64,000 bases of DNA from Mangrovibacter plantisponsor. Lineage in GTDB: Bacteria > Pseudomonadota > Gammaproteobacteria > Enterobacterales > Enterobacteriaceae. Within the stretch, counting starts at the first letter, position 1. Each line of letters opens with the position of its first letter. The notes beneath the pieces were generated by a model, which worked only from the letters and a program-made list of their open reading frames with translations, searched no databases and had not been told where the DNA came from. Below, one piece after another: positions 25,507 to 34,903 of this stretch. The stretch is taken from assembly GCF_003182475.1 (NCBI RefSeq), contig NZ_QGTS01000006.1:248001-312000 (forward strand). Reading direction: 5' to 3'. A program made the translations under genes and the position numbers.

Positions 25507-26586
25507 ATGAAGGGTTCAATTTTTCGCCACCCCACGCCGCTGCCTGTTGGGGTGAACAGTGGCAGTGTGATGACTGTGCTCGGGCCAATGCCTGTTGGGG
25601 AAATGGGCGTCACGCTGATGCATGAACATATATTGCTGGATGCTGCTGGTAAGTGGGTTCCCCCGTGCTGTTGTAGCGACCGCCATATCGCCGAAGCGCC
25701 GGTCAGCATAGAAAACCTTGGGGAGTTGTCGCTCAACCCGTTAATGAGCCGCGATAACTGCCAGTTGTTCGATGTAGATGTTGCCATTGAAGAGTTAATG
25801 AAATACCGCGCGCTGGGTGGAGAAACCGTGGTTGACCCAACTAACCTCGGCATCGGCCGGGATCCCCATGCGTTGCAACGTATCTCGCGGCTCACTGGCC
25901 TGAATATTGTGATGGGCACCGGGTTATACCTCGAGCCATCACATCCGGACTGGGCCAAAACTCTGGATATCCAGACGCTGGCCGACAAACTGATTTACGA
26001 CCTGGGCGGCATGGATGAAAAGCCAGAAGTGGTCGCCGGGTTAATTGGCGAAATCGGCATCTCCAGCCGCTTCACACCAGAAGAAGAGAAATCGCTACGG
26101 GCTGCCGGGCGCGCCAATGCCGCAACCCAGGTCCCCATTGAAGTCCATCTGCCGGGTTGGGAGCGGTTGGGTCACAAGGTGCTGGATATTCTGGAAGAAG
26201 AAGGGGCAGACCTGCGCCATACCGTGCTGTGCCACATGAACCCCAGTTTTGCCGACAAAGCCTATCAACACAGCCTGGCGAAACGGGGCGCGTTTCTGGA
26301 GTACGACATGATAGGCATGAGTTACTACTATGCCGACGAATCTGCCCAGTCGCCGTCCGATGAAGAAAATGCCCGTGCTATTCGCGAACTGATTGATGCC
26401 GGTTTTATTCACCAGGTGCTGCTTTCCCAGGATGTGTTTTTGAAAACCATGCTCACCCGTTATGGCGGCCATGGTTACGGCTACATCCTCAAACATTTCG
26501 TGCCCCGCTTACGCCGCCACGGCGTTACCGGCGAACAACTGGAAACACTAATGATAACCAACCCGCAACGCGTATTTGGCGGGTAA
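25507..26586 (+). CDS. Phosphotriesterase-family metal hydrolase
   Basis: This 359-residue TIM-barrel amidohydrolase belongs to the phosphotriesterase-homology family, which includes lactonases and E. coli Php. The binuclear metal site looks complete: His39 and His41 (MHEHI), bridging Glu182 (GEIG, where some relatives have a carboxylated Lys), His214, His243 and Asp309 (SQD). It would hydrolyse a lactone or ester in the cytoplasm. It lies 3 bp after the permease gene and 13 bp before the next gene. Lactone opening of an oxidised sugar is a reasonable guess but not shown. Confidence 0.85.
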   Translation: MKGSIFRHPTPLPVGVNSGSVMTVLGPMPVGEMGVTLMHEHILLDAAGKWVPPCCCSDRHIAEAPVSIENLGELSLNPLMSRDNCQLFDVDVAIEELMKYRALGGETVVDPTNLGIGRDPHALQRISRLTGLNIVMGTGLYLEPSHPDWAKTLDIQTLADKLIYDLGGMDEKPEVVAGLIGEIGISSRFTPEEEKSLRAAGRANAATQVPIEVHLPGWERLGHKVLDILEEEGADLRHTVLCHMNPSFADKAYQHSLAKRGAFLEYDMIGMSYYYADESAQSPSDEENARAIRELIDAGFIHQVLLSQDVFLKTMLTRYGGHGYGYILKHFVPRLRRHGVTGEQLETLMITNPQRVFGG

Positions 26587-26599
26587 CAGGAGTTTATCC

Positions 26600-27358
26600 A
26601 TGCAAAAGTCTGTTTTACTGGTCGGCGAATCCTGGACCAGTAGTGCCACACACGTAAAAGGGTTTGACCAGTTTTATACCGCGACTTACCACACCGGGGC
26701 TGATGCCTTTCTCGCGGCACTGAAAGAGAGTGATTACCAGGTCACCCACATGCCCGCTCACGAGGCCCAGGCCCACTTTCCCACCACCCTTGAAGCATTA
26801 CAGGCGTGGGATGTGATTATTTTGTCCGATATTGGTGCGAACACCTTGTTACTGCACCCGGACACCTGGCTGAAAAGCCGCCGTACCCCTAATCGCTTAA
26901 CGTTACTGCATGATTATGTTGCCGGGGGCGGGAACCTGATGATGATTGGCGGTTACTTCAGCTTTCAGGGTATCAACGGTGGTGCTCGCTACCGCAATAC
27001 CGCAGTCGAGAAAGTGTTGCCGGTGCGCTGCCTGCCCTGGGATGACCGGGTAGAAGTGCCGGAAGGCGCCAGCGCAGAGTGCATTACCCAGCACCCGGTG
27101 CTGGACGGGCTGGCAGGCGAATGGCCGTGGTTGCTGGGCTATAACGAAGTAGAAATGCACCCCGAAGGCCAGTTGCTTGCTACGGTATCTGGCACCGGGC
27201 ACCCACTTTTGGCGGTGCGGGAATACCAAAAAGGCCGCACTCTGGCCTGGACCAGTGATATGTCTGCTCACTGGCTGCCCGATGAGTTTTGCCAGTGGGA
27301 CGGCTACCGCCGCCTGTGGGTCAATGCGCTGGACTGGCTCACCCGGGCCCGCTCATGA
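26600..27358 (+). CDS. Glutamine-amidotransferase-like cytoplasmic protein (DUF1355/ThuA-like)
   Basis: I chose the ATG at 26600, which follows CAGGAG (252 residues). The protein has a class I amidotransferase-like fold: VLLVGESWTS, WDVIILSDIGANTLLLHP, YVAGGGNLMMIGGYFSFQGING, and TLAWTSDMSAHW with a late WDGYRRLW. No canonical nucleophile Cys elbow is obvious; GGYFSF stands where GxCxG would be, so it is probably not a glutaminase. Such proteins occur in sugar-catabolic operons, with ThuA as the best-known relative. Role unknown. Its stop overlaps the next start (ATGA). Confidence 0.75.
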   Translation: MQKSVLLVGESWTSSATHVKGFDQFYTATYHTGADAFLAALKESDYQVTHMPAHEAQAHFPTTLEALQAWDVIILSDIGANTLLLHPDTWLKSRRTPNRLTLLHDYVAGGGNLMMIGGYFSFQGINGGARYRNTAVEKVLPVRCLPWDDRVEVPEGASAECITQHPVLDGLAGEWPWLLGYNEVEMHPEGQLLATVSGTGHPLLAVREYQKGRTLAWTSDMSAHWLPDEFCQWDGYRRLWVNALDWLTRARS

Positions 27359-28479
27359 CGACACCACTCATCACCCTTTCCCGGCAGTTACTCGGGTTCA
27401 ACACGATTAACCCGCCGGGTAATGAACACGCCTGTATGGCGTTTCTTGCCAACCACCTGGAAGAACGCGGGTTTGAGGTAAGCCTGTTACCCTTTGGCGA
27501 AAATCGTACTAACCTGGTTGCCCGGTTACCGGGCAATACTCCGGGTGCGCCACTTGGGTTTACCGGGCATCTGGATACCGTGCCGCTGGGCCAGCAACAA
27601 TGGCAGTATGACCCGTTCGGCAAAGATATCGTGGGCGGCCGCCTGTATGGGCGTGGCAGCAGCGATATGAAAGCCGCCATTGCCGCATTTATTGGTGCCT
27701 GCGATGCACAACGGGCGGCCATTAGTGCTGGTACCGGAGTCACCCTGTGGCTGACCGGTGGCGAAGAAACCGGGTGTGATGGTGCACGGGCATTGCTGGA
27801 ATCCGGCCTGGCTGGTGCCGCGCCAGGCGCACTGATTGTGGGCGAACCAACAGCCAATTACCCGGTGATTGGGCATAAAGGCGCGCTCTGGCTGCGGGCA
27901 GAAGCAACCGGCAAGACAGCCCATGGAGCCATGCCTGAACTGGGTATCAATGCCATTTACCTGGCGGCAGACGCACTGCAAAAAATCCAGCATTTTTCCC
28001 CCGGCCCGGATCACCCATTAATGCGCCACCCAACGCTGAATGTTGGCCGCATTCACGGTGGGCTGAACATTAATTCAGTTCCGGACCACGCGGTGTTTGA
28101 TGTGGATATCCGCACGGCCCCGAATCTGAGCCACAGTGATATTTGCCAGCGGCTGCATCACCACATTGGCGAGCATATTCACCTGGAAGCGCAGGTCGAC
28201 CTGCCTGCGGTTCTGACAGACCCACAAGACCCGTGGATTCAGGCGGTCTTCGCACTCTGCCAGCCACTGCATGGCACGCCACTTACACCGCGCATTGTGC
28301 CTTACTTTACCGATGCCTCGCTGCTGTTACCTGCGCTGGGAAATCCACCCTGTATTATTCTCGGGCCAGGGGAACCGGCCATGGCACATCAAACAGATGA
28401 ATATTGTGAAGTGAACAAACTGGAACAGGCACAAAGCCTGTATGGGGATATCATTGCGGGCTGGATGGCGTCTGCTTAA
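27355..28479 (+). CDS. M20-family metallohydrolase (ArgE/DapE-like)
   Basis: I chose the ATG at 27355, which overlaps the preceding TGA (374 residues). M20 motifs are in order: TGHLDTVPLG, YGRGSSDMKAAIAAF, GGEETGCDGA, a dimerisation domain (HKGALWLRAEATGKTAHGAMPE) and a C-terminal GPGEPAMAHQTDEY. These carry the usual two-zinc ligands. Family enzymes remove acyl groups from amino acids or hydrolyse dipeptides. It is the last gene of the island operon, which implies that the imported compound yields an amide or N-acyl product. Confidence 0.88.
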   Translation: MTTPLITLSRQLLGFNTINPPGNEHACMAFLANHLEERGFEVSLLPFGENRTNLVARLPGNTPGAPLGFTGHLDTVPLGQQQWQYDPFGKDIVGGRLYGRGSSDMKAAIAAFIGACDAQRAAISAGTGVTLWLTGGEETGCDGARALLESGLAGAAPGALIVGEPTANYPVIGHKGALWLRAEATGKTAHGAMPELGINAIYLAADALQKIQHFSPGPDHPLMRHPTLNVGRIHGGLNINSVPDHAVFDVDIRTAPNLSHSDICQRLHHHIGEHIHLEAQVDLPAVLTDPQDPWIQAVFALCQPLHGTPLTPRIVPYFTDASLLLPALGNPPCIILGPGEPAMAHQTDEYCEVNKLEQAQSLYGDIIAGWMASA

Positions 28480-28818
28480 TTTTTATGTCGCTGGGCCACT
28501 ACTTTGGTTGGTGGCCCGCACACAATTTTCCGCACTGCCGGGGTAATAACACAACCAGGCTCACCACATGGCCTGCCCGGGTTTGCCAAAAATCACCGGT
28601 TTCCCCGCACAACTCAGCGCATTTTTCCCACAGTTTTCTTCCGCAGATCCCCATTTTTTGCCCGGCATAATAAGAACAATCTTAAATACCCTGTTCCGGC
28701 AGCCCTTTAACCTGTTGCGATAAATAACAATGAATTACCACATCATTCACAATTTATGAGTCTGATGACAAACCTCATGTCCGCACAGAACGAGAGGATG
28801 TCACCCAATAAAAACCAG

Positions 28819-28840
28819 GAAAATCAATTCATTGATTTTC
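28819..28840 (+). repeat. 9-bp hairpin in the leader of an unknown operon
   Basis: GAAAATCAA and TTGATTTTC pair perfectly around TTCA. It lies 11 bp before the larger terminator-like hairpin, a layout seen in small RNAs and attenuators. Confidence 0.55.
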
Positions 28841-28851
28841 AGCTGCTAACT

Positions 28852-28887
28852 AAAAAGAAGGAAAAACCACGCTTTTTCCTTCTTTTT
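28852..28887 (+). terminator. 15-bp perfect hairpin with U-rich 3' arm
   Basis: AAAAAGAAGGAAAAA and TTTTTCCTTCTTTTT pair perfectly around CCACGC. It ends 74 bp before the ATG at 28962. Because no gene ends just upstream, it could terminate a small RNA or act as an attenuator. Confidence 0.6.
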
Positions 28888-28961
28888 CATCAATCTGAAT
28901 TTTTTGCTTTGTTTTCTTGTTACTCAATACAACGCATGGTTCTGGAGAGAGGAGTTTCAAC

Positions 28962-29921
28962 ATGCAATACCCTGGCAATAACATAGAAGCAGGCATGCCT
29001 GACTATGCCGGTGCGCGGTTGTTTGGCGCAAGCGGTGCAGCAGATATCGATTTTCAAAAACTGGCCGATACACTGGATTGTTCCCGCAATTTCTACCAGG
29101 TTGGGATTATTTATGATGACGGGAAACAGCGCTGGCTGGTGCGCCCTTCGCGGCGGGCGAAATCCATGGTCAAAAGTGAAGTCAGCCATGTCATTGTGAC
29201 CAAAGTCCGTGCAGTTTCTGCAGAACAGGCAACCAAAGCGGTGGTCAACACCCTTCAGGCCCCTTCACTGACCAACGAAATCACGTCTACTGCTATTGCC
29301 TGTGGCGCAACCGTTGCCACCGTGGTGCTGGCCGTTGGCGCGTCTGCTGCCGTGCCGTTTACTGCAGGTGGCTCCGGTGTTATCGCCGCAATGATTGTGG
29401 CTGGCGGTTTGGCAACAGCGGCCCAGTGCGCGATTGGCGTCGGTCGCCTGGCGTTTATCGGCACGGGCCACAGTGATGACGTAGCATGGCTGGACAGCCA
29501 GGGTTGGTACAACACCACCAGCACCGTGCTGGATGTCATTTCTCTGGCGGGTGCCGGTGCAGGCCTGAAAAGCACTCTCGAAACCTGGAAACTGATGAAA
29601 GGCGTTTCCTCTGCCAAAGCCGTTGAGTGGCTCAAAGGCCTGAGCCGGGCTGAACGCAAACGCCTCACAGAAGAAATTATCCGTGCCCAGAACCCGGGGA
29701 TATCCGGTGCCGGAATCAAAGCCGCCATGAAAGCTGGTGTGTACCCGAAACGCTTCCCGGCAGAAGCGCTGCAACACAGCCTGCAACGCGAATTAGCCAA
29801 TGCAATGGTGAATACCTCGGCATTTGCAGGCAGTGCGATGACCGGCACCATTCGCCACCCGGGAAATGCGGTACAATCCGGGCAGTATGTTATCGGCCTT
29901 CTTCAGTCTTTCTCTCTTTAA
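28962..29921 (+). CDS. Unknown protein with a central hydrophobic pair
   Basis: I chose the ATG at 28962, which has GAGAGGAG upstream (319 residues). I do not recognise the family. The N-terminal third is soluble and mixed. Residues about 118-165 contain two Ala/Gly/Val-rich hydrophobic segments (TVATVVLAVGASAAV; GSGVIAAMIVAGGLATAA). The C-terminal half is basic and helical. No signal peptide is seen. The Gly/Ala-rich membrane-active stretch with a basic tail and a small membrane-protein gene 15 bp downstream recalls some contact-dependent or type VI effector-immunity pairs, but that is only a guess. Confidence 0.6.
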   Translation: MQYPGNNIEAGMPDYAGARLFGASGAADIDFQKLADTLDCSRNFYQVGIIYDDGKQRWLVRPSRRAKSMVKSEVSHVIVTKVRAVSAEQATKAVVNTLQAPSLTNEITSTAIACGATVATVVLAVGASAAVPFTAGGSGVIAAMIVAGGLATAAQCAIGVGRLAFIGTGHSDDVAWLDSQGWYNTTSTVLDVISLAGAGAGLKSTLETWKLMKGVSSAKAVEWLKGLSRAERKRLTEEIIRAQNPGISGAGIKAAMKAGVYPKRFPAEALQHSLQRELANAMVNTSAFAGSAMTGTIRHPGNAVQSGQYVIGLLQSFSL

Positions 29922-29936
29922 TGTGTACTGCGTGAA

Positions 29937-30533
29937 ATGAAGCAAATTACAGCGAGCCTTGCCCGGATGAAATTGTTGGATGCCCGCATACGCCAGGCCA
30001 GTGAAACAGAACTGGAAGCCGTAATGCAGGAACTGGTTTTCCCGGGTGTGCTTAACCCATTTAAATTTGGCCTGCCTCTGGCGCTGAGTATGCTGTGCGC
30101 GCTATGCAGCTTTGCCATGCCGCAACCGGCGCTGTGGATGGGGATATTTTATCTGGCAGGCTGGCCGGGCAATGCAGTGTTCGCCGGTATAGTTCCTGGT
30201 GTACTGCTCTTTTGCCTGGCGCTGTTCACTCTGGGCTCGTTGGCTGCCAGAGGTTACTACCTGGCACTCAGGGGCTACCTGGTTTTGTTACGGTGCGTGG
30301 CGGCCATCTCAACCGGGTATCTCCTCTTTACGCTGGCACAATTGTTTCTGGGCCATGCACCACACCCGTTGTTTGTGGCGATGTCTGTTGCAGGGGTTGC
30401 TTTCAGCGCGCTCAGTTTCACCAGCCTCAATACACCTGTTTTTGGCCAGGCGGTAAATGGCTTCCTGCACAACCGCGCATGGCGTAAGGCCTGGGTATTA
30501 CGCCGCCAGAAAACACAAAAATCACGCAGTTAA
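29937..30533 (+). CDS. Small integral membrane protein of unknown function
   Basis: This is a 198-residue protein with about four membrane helices between residues 45 and 165 and short charged ends. It follows the unknown gene at 28962 by 15 bp, so the two form one unit. A partner or immunity role is possible. Its 3' end overlaps the end of melR, which converges, by 4 bp. I know no family. Confidence 0.6.
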   Translation: MKQITASLARMKLLDARIRQASETELEAVMQELVFPGVLNPFKFGLPLALSMLCALCSFAMPQPALWMGIFYLAGWPGNAVFAGIVPGVLLFCLALFTLGSLAARGYYLALRGYLVLLRCVAAISTGYLLFTLAQLFLGHAPHPLFVAMSVAGVAFSALSFTSLNTPVFGQAVNGFLHNRAWRKAWVLRRQKTQKSRS

Positions 30534-31471
30534 GCGTTTTCTTCACGCCCCATCAGCCGCCGCTGCTGGCTTAATTTGCGGTACTGCTGGGGTGACATTC
30601 CCACATAGCGGTCAAAAGCGCTGTAAAAACGGCTACTCGAACGGAAACCGGCAGTCAGAGCCACATCCAGTACCGTTTTATCCGTATCGCTTAATAATGC
30701 CCGCACATGGTTGATGCGCATCGCGGTAATGTATTGCTTCATCGTCAGTTGCATCACACGCTGGAAAATCCCCATGGCATAATTCGGGTTGAGTTTAACA
30801 TGCTCCGCCACGTCATTAATGGTGAGCGACTGGTCGTAATGGCGGGCAATAAATTCCAGCATCTGGCTGACATAAAATTGAGCGTGGCGTGATACCCGGT
30901 TTTTATGTGTTGGCCGGGTTTTATTCACCACCAGCGGCTGCCAGCCAGATAAACTAAAGCGCTTGAGCATCAGGCCTATTTCATCAATGGCGACCTGGCG
31001 AATTTGTTCGTCTTTACTACTTAACTCTTGTTGCCAGCGCCGGACTTCAAACTCACTCAATTGCTGGCTGGCGAGCGAGTTGATAACCATGCCATGAGTC
31101 ACGTAGTTAATCAGTTCTTTATCCAGCGGCCACCCTAAGAACAGGTGCATTGGCAGGTTGAAAATAGCCATACTTTGGCAGTGGCCGGGGTTCGTAAGTT
31201 GGTGCGGAGTACAGGCCCAGAACAGGGTAATGTGGCCTTGTTTAATGCGCACAATATCGTTATTGATGACATATTCCACATCCCCATCGAACGGGACATT
31301 AATTTCTACCTGCCCGTGCCAGTGGCTGGTTGCCATGGCATGAGGGGCGCGCAGCTCAATTTCCATTTTTTGGTATTCTGAATACAGCGACAACGGGCTG
31401 CGTGTTTCCCGTTCATCGCTGCTACACATAAAAGGGTCGGCTGGCAGTGCTGAAAAAGCAGAGTGTCCCAT
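30530..31471 (-). CDS. melR: Melibiose operon regulator MelR
   Basis: This 313-residue AraC-family activator is nearly collinear with E. coli MelR: FMCSSDE..TRSPLSLYSEYQKMEIE, SHWHGQVEINVPFDGDVEY and a C-terminal double helix-turn-helix (INDVAEHVKLNPNYAMGIFQRV; VALTAGFRSSSRFYSAF). I chose the ATG at 31471, preceded by AAGGAG and matching the MelR N-terminus; a longer in-frame start at 31645 would extend into the regulatory region. With melibiose and CRP it activates melAB, which diverges from it. Confidence 0.96.
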   Translation of the reverse strand: MGHSAFSALPADPFMCSSDERETRSPLSLYSEYQKMEIELRAPHAMATSHWHGQVEINVPFDGDVEYVINNDIVRIKQGHITLFWACTPHQLTNPGHCQSMAIFNLPMHLFLGWPLDKELINYVTHGMVINSLASQQLSEFEVRRWQQELSSKDEQIRQVAIDEIGLMLKRFSLSGWQPLVVNKTRPTHKNRVSRHAQFYVSQMLEFIARHYDQSLTINDVAEHVKLNPNYAMGIFQRVMQLTMKQYITAMRINHVRALLSDTDKTVLDVALTAGFRSSSRFYSAFDRYVGMSPQQYRKLSQQRRLMGREENA

Positions 31472-31741
31472 CGTCGCTCCTTGTTCTGGAAAGTAAGAAT
31501 GATGGCGTAACCCTGGGCAAAAAAACGCGATATCACCCTCAATCCGGGTTATAGCAGAGTAATAATGGAACAGAATTTCTGCCAAAAACTCTGTAAAACC
31601 GGTTTTTTCCTCCCATTTAGTCATTTTTATTGCTCTGGCGCGCAAGTTCTGAGTTTCCGGGACAGCTCAACAGGTTACAGGGACGATAACCACTGCCCCT
31701 CAGTGCCATGCTGGCATCATTAACAGCCGGAAGGAGAAACC
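31472..31741. promoter_or_regulatory. melR-melA divergent promoter region
   Basis: These 270 bp separate melR and melA, as in E. coli, where several MelR sites and CRP act. I could not pick out MelR repeats with confidence. An AAGGAG ribosome site precedes melA. Confidence 0.6.
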
Positions 31742-33100
31742 ATGATGATGTCCACCCCTAAAATTGCCTTTATTGGCGCAGGCTCCACTATTTTCGTGAA
31801 AAATATACTGGGCGATGTGTTTCAGCGCCCGGCATTAAAAACCGCGCATATCGCACTGATGGATATCGACCCGGTTCGCCTGGAAGAATCACATATTGTC
31901 GTGCGCAAACTGATGGAATCTACGGGTGCGACAGGCGATATCACCTGCCATACAGAACAACGTGAAGCGCTGAGCGGCGCTGATTTTGTGGTGGTGGCAT
32001 TTCAGATTGGTGGCTACCAGCCCTGTACGGTCACTGATTTTGAAATCTGCAAACGCCATGGGCTGGAGCAGACCATAGCCGACACACTCGGGCCTGGCGG
32101 TATCATGCGCGCATTACGCACTATTCCGCACTTGTGGCGTATTTGTGAGGATATGACTGCGTTGTGCCCCAAAGCCACCTTGTTGAATTACGTCAACCCT
32201 ATGGCGATGAACACCTGGGCAATCTATGCCCGTTACCCGCACATCAAACAGATAGGGTTGTGCCACTCAGTTCAGGGAACGGCCGAAGAACTGGCCCGGG
32301 ACCTGGATATCGACCCGGCAGACCTGCGTTACCGCTGCGCTGGCATTAACCATATGGCGTTTTACCTGGCGCTGGAAAAGAAAACTGCGCAGGGTGATTA
32401 CACATCTGTCTACCCGGATTTGCTGGAGGCGTATGCCCAGGGCCGCGTTCCCAAAGCCAACATTCATGGCAACACGCGCTGCCCAAATATTGTGCGCTAT
32501 GAAATGTTCAAAAAATTGGGCCACTTCGTTACTGAGTCCTCAGAGCACTTTGCCGAATATACCCCCTGGTTTATTAAACCCGGGCGGCAGGATCTTATCG
32601 ACCGGTATCAAATTCCGTTAGATGAGTACCCCAAACGCTGCGTTGAGCAACTGGATACCTGGCATAAAGACCTGGCGGCTTACCAGCAGGCGGAACGTAT
32701 TGATGTGTCACCATCACGCGAATACGCCAGCGCCATCATGAATGCCATCTGGACTGGCACACCCGAAGTGGTTTACGGCAACGTGCGTAATGACGGGCTT
32801 ATCGACAACCTGCCAGAAGGCTGCTGCGTGGAAGTACCCTGCCTGGTCGATGCCAACGGCATTCAACCAACCCATATTGGCAGGCTGCCAGCCCACCTGG
32901 CAGCGTTGATGCAAACCAACATTAACGTTCAGACGTTAGTCACTCAGGCTGTGCTGAATGAAAACAAAAACGATGTGTACTATGCCGCCCTGCTCGACCC
33001 GCACACCGCTGCCGTGTTAAGCATTGACGAAATTTATGCACTGACGGATGACCTGATTGCCGCTCACGGAGACTGGTTACCTGGCTGGCTCCACAACTAA
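31742..33100 (+). CDS. melA: Alpha-galactosidase MelA (GH4)
   Basis: This 452-residue GH4 enzyme closely matches E. coli MelA. It cleaves melibiose to galactose and glucose by an NAD+- and Mn2+-dependent redox mechanism. The Rossmann motif FIGAGS is at the start, and the metal ligands are Cys174 (GLCHS) and His204 (INHM). The start has AAGGAG upstream; three consecutive ATGs leave the exact initiator open by one or two codons. It is followed by a hairpin and melB. Confidence 0.97.
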   Translation: MMMSTPKIAFIGAGSTIFVKNILGDVFQRPALKTAHIALMDIDPVRLEESHIVVRKLMESTGATGDITCHTEQREALSGADFVVVAFQIGGYQPCTVTDFEICKRHGLEQTIADTLGPGGIMRALRTIPHLWRICEDMTALCPKATLLNYVNPMAMNTWAIYARYPHIKQIGLCHSVQGTAEELARDLDIDPADLRYRCAGINHMAFYLALEKKTAQGDYTSVYPDLLEAYAQGRVPKANIHGNTRCPNIVRYEMFKKLGHFVTESSEHFAEYTPWFIKPGRQDLIDRYQIPLDEYPKRCVEQLDTWHKDLAAYQQAERIDVSPSREYASAIMNAIWTGTPEVVYGNVRNDGLIDNLPEGCCVEVPCLVDANGIQPTHIGRLPAHLAALMQTNINVQTLVTQAVLNENKNDVYYAALLDPHTAAVLSIDEIYALTDDLIAAHGDWLPGWLHN

Positions 33101-33131
33101 GTACGTAAACAAGCAGTACGCAAATAAACAC

Positions 33132-33152
33132 GCGGGAGCAACTGCCTCCCGC
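33132..33152 (+). repeat. Hairpin between melA and melB
   Basis: GCGGGAG and CTCCCGC form a 7-bp GC-rich stem with a 7-base loop in the 112-bp melA-melB gap. It could be a weak terminator or an mRNA-stability element that sets the melA/melB ratio. Confidence 0.5.
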
Positions 33153-33212
33153 ACTGGCAGGTAACCGTATCACTCTACATGAGGCAGCCCTGGGAACACA
33201 GGCTGGTACCCT

Positions 33213-34643
33213 ATGAGTATTTCAATGACAACAAAGCTCAGCTACGGTTTCGGTGCATTCGGTAAAGATTTCGCTATCGGCATTGTTTACATGTACCTGA
33301 TGTATTACTACACCGATGTAGTTGGCCTGTCCGTTGGCGCGGTCGGGACACTGTTTTTAGTCGCCCGTATCTGGGATGCCATTAACGACCCCATTATGGG
33401 CTGGATAGTCAACGCCACACGCACCCGCTGGGGCAAATTTAAGCCGTGGATACTGGTCGGTACACTGGCAAACTCCGTAGTGCTCTTTTTACTCTTCAGT
33501 GCGCACAAGCTGGATGGCAATGCACAGCTCATCTATGCCGCCGTCACGTATATTCTGTGGGGAATGACCTACACCATCATGGATATTCCATTCTGGTCAC
33601 TGGTGCCAACCATAACGCTGGATAAACGTGAACGTGAGCAACTGGTGCCTTACCCACGCTTTTTTGCAAGCCTTGCCGGTTTTGTAACAGCCGGTGTCAC
33701 CCTGCCGTTTGTAGAAGCGGTTGGTGGCGCAAACCGCGGTGATGGGTTCCAGTTGTTTACTCTGGTGTTGATTGCTTTTTTTATTGCTTCTACGCTTGTC
33801 ACGCTGCGTAACGTGCACGAAGTGTATTCATCCGACAGCCCGGGCACGTCTTCCTCCTCCTCCGCAACCAGCCTGAAAGCGATTTTTGGGCTGCTGTATA
33901 ACAACGACCAGTTACGTTGTCTGTTGGGCATGGCGCTGGCTTACAACATTGCCGCCAATATCGTGAATGGCTTTGCCATCTATTACTTCACTTATGTGAT
34001 TGGCGACGCCAGTTTATTTCCCTGGTATATGTCTTATGCTGGCGCGGCTAACCTTGTTACGCTCATTCTGTTCCCCCGGCTGGTCAGGCGGCTTTCCCGG
34101 CGCATACTGTGGGCTGGCGCTTCGTTAATGCCCCTGCTGGGCAGTGGCGTATTGCTGGTTGCCGCCCTGAGCCAGTTCCACCCGGTGATGGTCATTTTAC
34201 TGGCAGGCGTTTTGTTTAATATTGGCACCGCGTTGTTCTGGGTTTTGCAGGTGATTATGGTGGCCGACACCGTGGATTACGGCGAATATAAACTCAATGT
34301 GCGCTGCGAAAGCATCGCTTACTCAGTACAAACCCTGGTGGTGAAAGGCGGTTCAGCATTTGCCGCGTTCTTTATCGCTCTGGTGCTGGGAGTCATTGGT
34401 TATGTTCCCAATGTCGCCCAGTCTGCCAGCACCCTGGCAGGCATGCAGGTCATCATGATTGTATTACCGGCATTTTTCTTCCTTGCCACGTTATGGCTCT
34501 ATTTCCGCTACTACAAACTCAATGGCGACATGTTGCGGCATATTCAGATTCACTTGCTGGATAAATACCGCAAACCCGGCACGGTAAAACCGGCAACGCC
34601 CCTTACCCGCCCAGTAACCGGGCAGCCGGAAACCGGGGTATAA
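33213..34643 (+). CDS. melB: Melibiose:cation symporter MelB
   Basis: This 476-residue inner-membrane GPH-family carrier is close to E. coli Mel[32 protein letters not shown] carries the helix II Asp residues needed for Na+ coupling, and [11 protein letters not shown] and [12 protein letters not shown] follow. It imports melibiose with Na+, Li+ or H+. It is in the melA-melB-semiSWEET unit, with the SemiSWEET start 2 bp after its stop. Confidence 0.97.
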   Translation: MSISMTTKLSYGFGAFGKDFAIGIVYMYLMYYYTDVVGLSVGAVGTLFLVARIWDAINDPIMGWIVNATRTRWGKFKPWILVGTLANSVVLFLLFSAHKLDGNAQLIYAAVTYILWGMTYTIMDIPFWSLVPTITLDKREREQLVPYPRFFASLAGFVTAGVTLPFVEAVGGANRGDGFQLFTLVLIAFFIASTLVTLRNVHEVYSSDSPGTSSSSSATSLKAIFGLLYNNDQLRCLLGMALAYNIAANIVNGFAIYYFTYVIGDASLFPWYMSYAGAANLVTLILFPRLVRRLSRRILWAGASLMPLLGSGVLLVAALSQFHPVMVILLAGVLFNIGTALFWVLQVIMVADTVDYGEYKLNVRCESIAYSVQTLVVKGGSAFAAFFIALVLGVIGYVPNVAQSASTLAGMQVIMIVLPAFFFLATLWLYFRYYKLNGDMLRHIQIHLLDKYRKPGTVKPATPLTRPVTGQPETGV

Positions 34644-34644
34644 C

Positions 34645-34899
34645 ATGGAGTGGCACACATTTGTGGGTTACCTGGCAGCCAGCCTGACCACGCTGTCGTT
34701 TTTACCCCAGGCAGTTAAAGTTATTACCACCCGCAACACACAAGGGATCTCTTTACTGATGTACCTGATGTTTGTGTGTGGGCTGGTGATGTGGCTGGCC
34801 TATGGGCTATTGATTGGCGACGCAGCGGTAAGCCTGGCAAACTTGCTGACACTGCTGTTTGCCCTGCCCATTCTGGTGATTAAATACCGCCAGGGATAA
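34645..34899 (+). CDS. SemiSWEET-type PQ-loop sugar transporter
   Basis: This 84-residue, three-helix protein has the PQ-loop motif FLPQAVKV in helix 1 and NTQGISLLMYLMF in helix 2, as in bacterial SemiSWEETs, which dimerise to carry sugars down a gradient. Its ATG lies one base after the melB stop, so it is co-translated with the melibiose locus. Export or equilibration of galactose or glucose released from melibiose is a plausible role, by inference. Confidence 0.85.
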   Translation: MEWHTFVGYLAASLTTLSFLPQAVKVITTRNTQGISLLMYLMFVCGLVMWLAYGLLIGDAAVSLANLLTLLFALPILVIKYRQG

Positions 34900-34903
34900 C
34901 ACC

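Larger units (their letters stand above)
28480..28961. other. Intergenic region with two tandem hairpins
   Basis: About 480 bp. The left half shows no gene. The right half holds a 9-bp hairpin at 28819-28840 and a 15-bp hairpin at 28852-28887, described separately. It must carry the promoter of the unknown gene at 28962. Confidence 0.5.

Noticed and set aside
31472-31645. Longer 5' end for melR
   Set aside because: The added residues have no match to MelR, and the ATG at 31471 has AAGGAG and the expected N-terminus.
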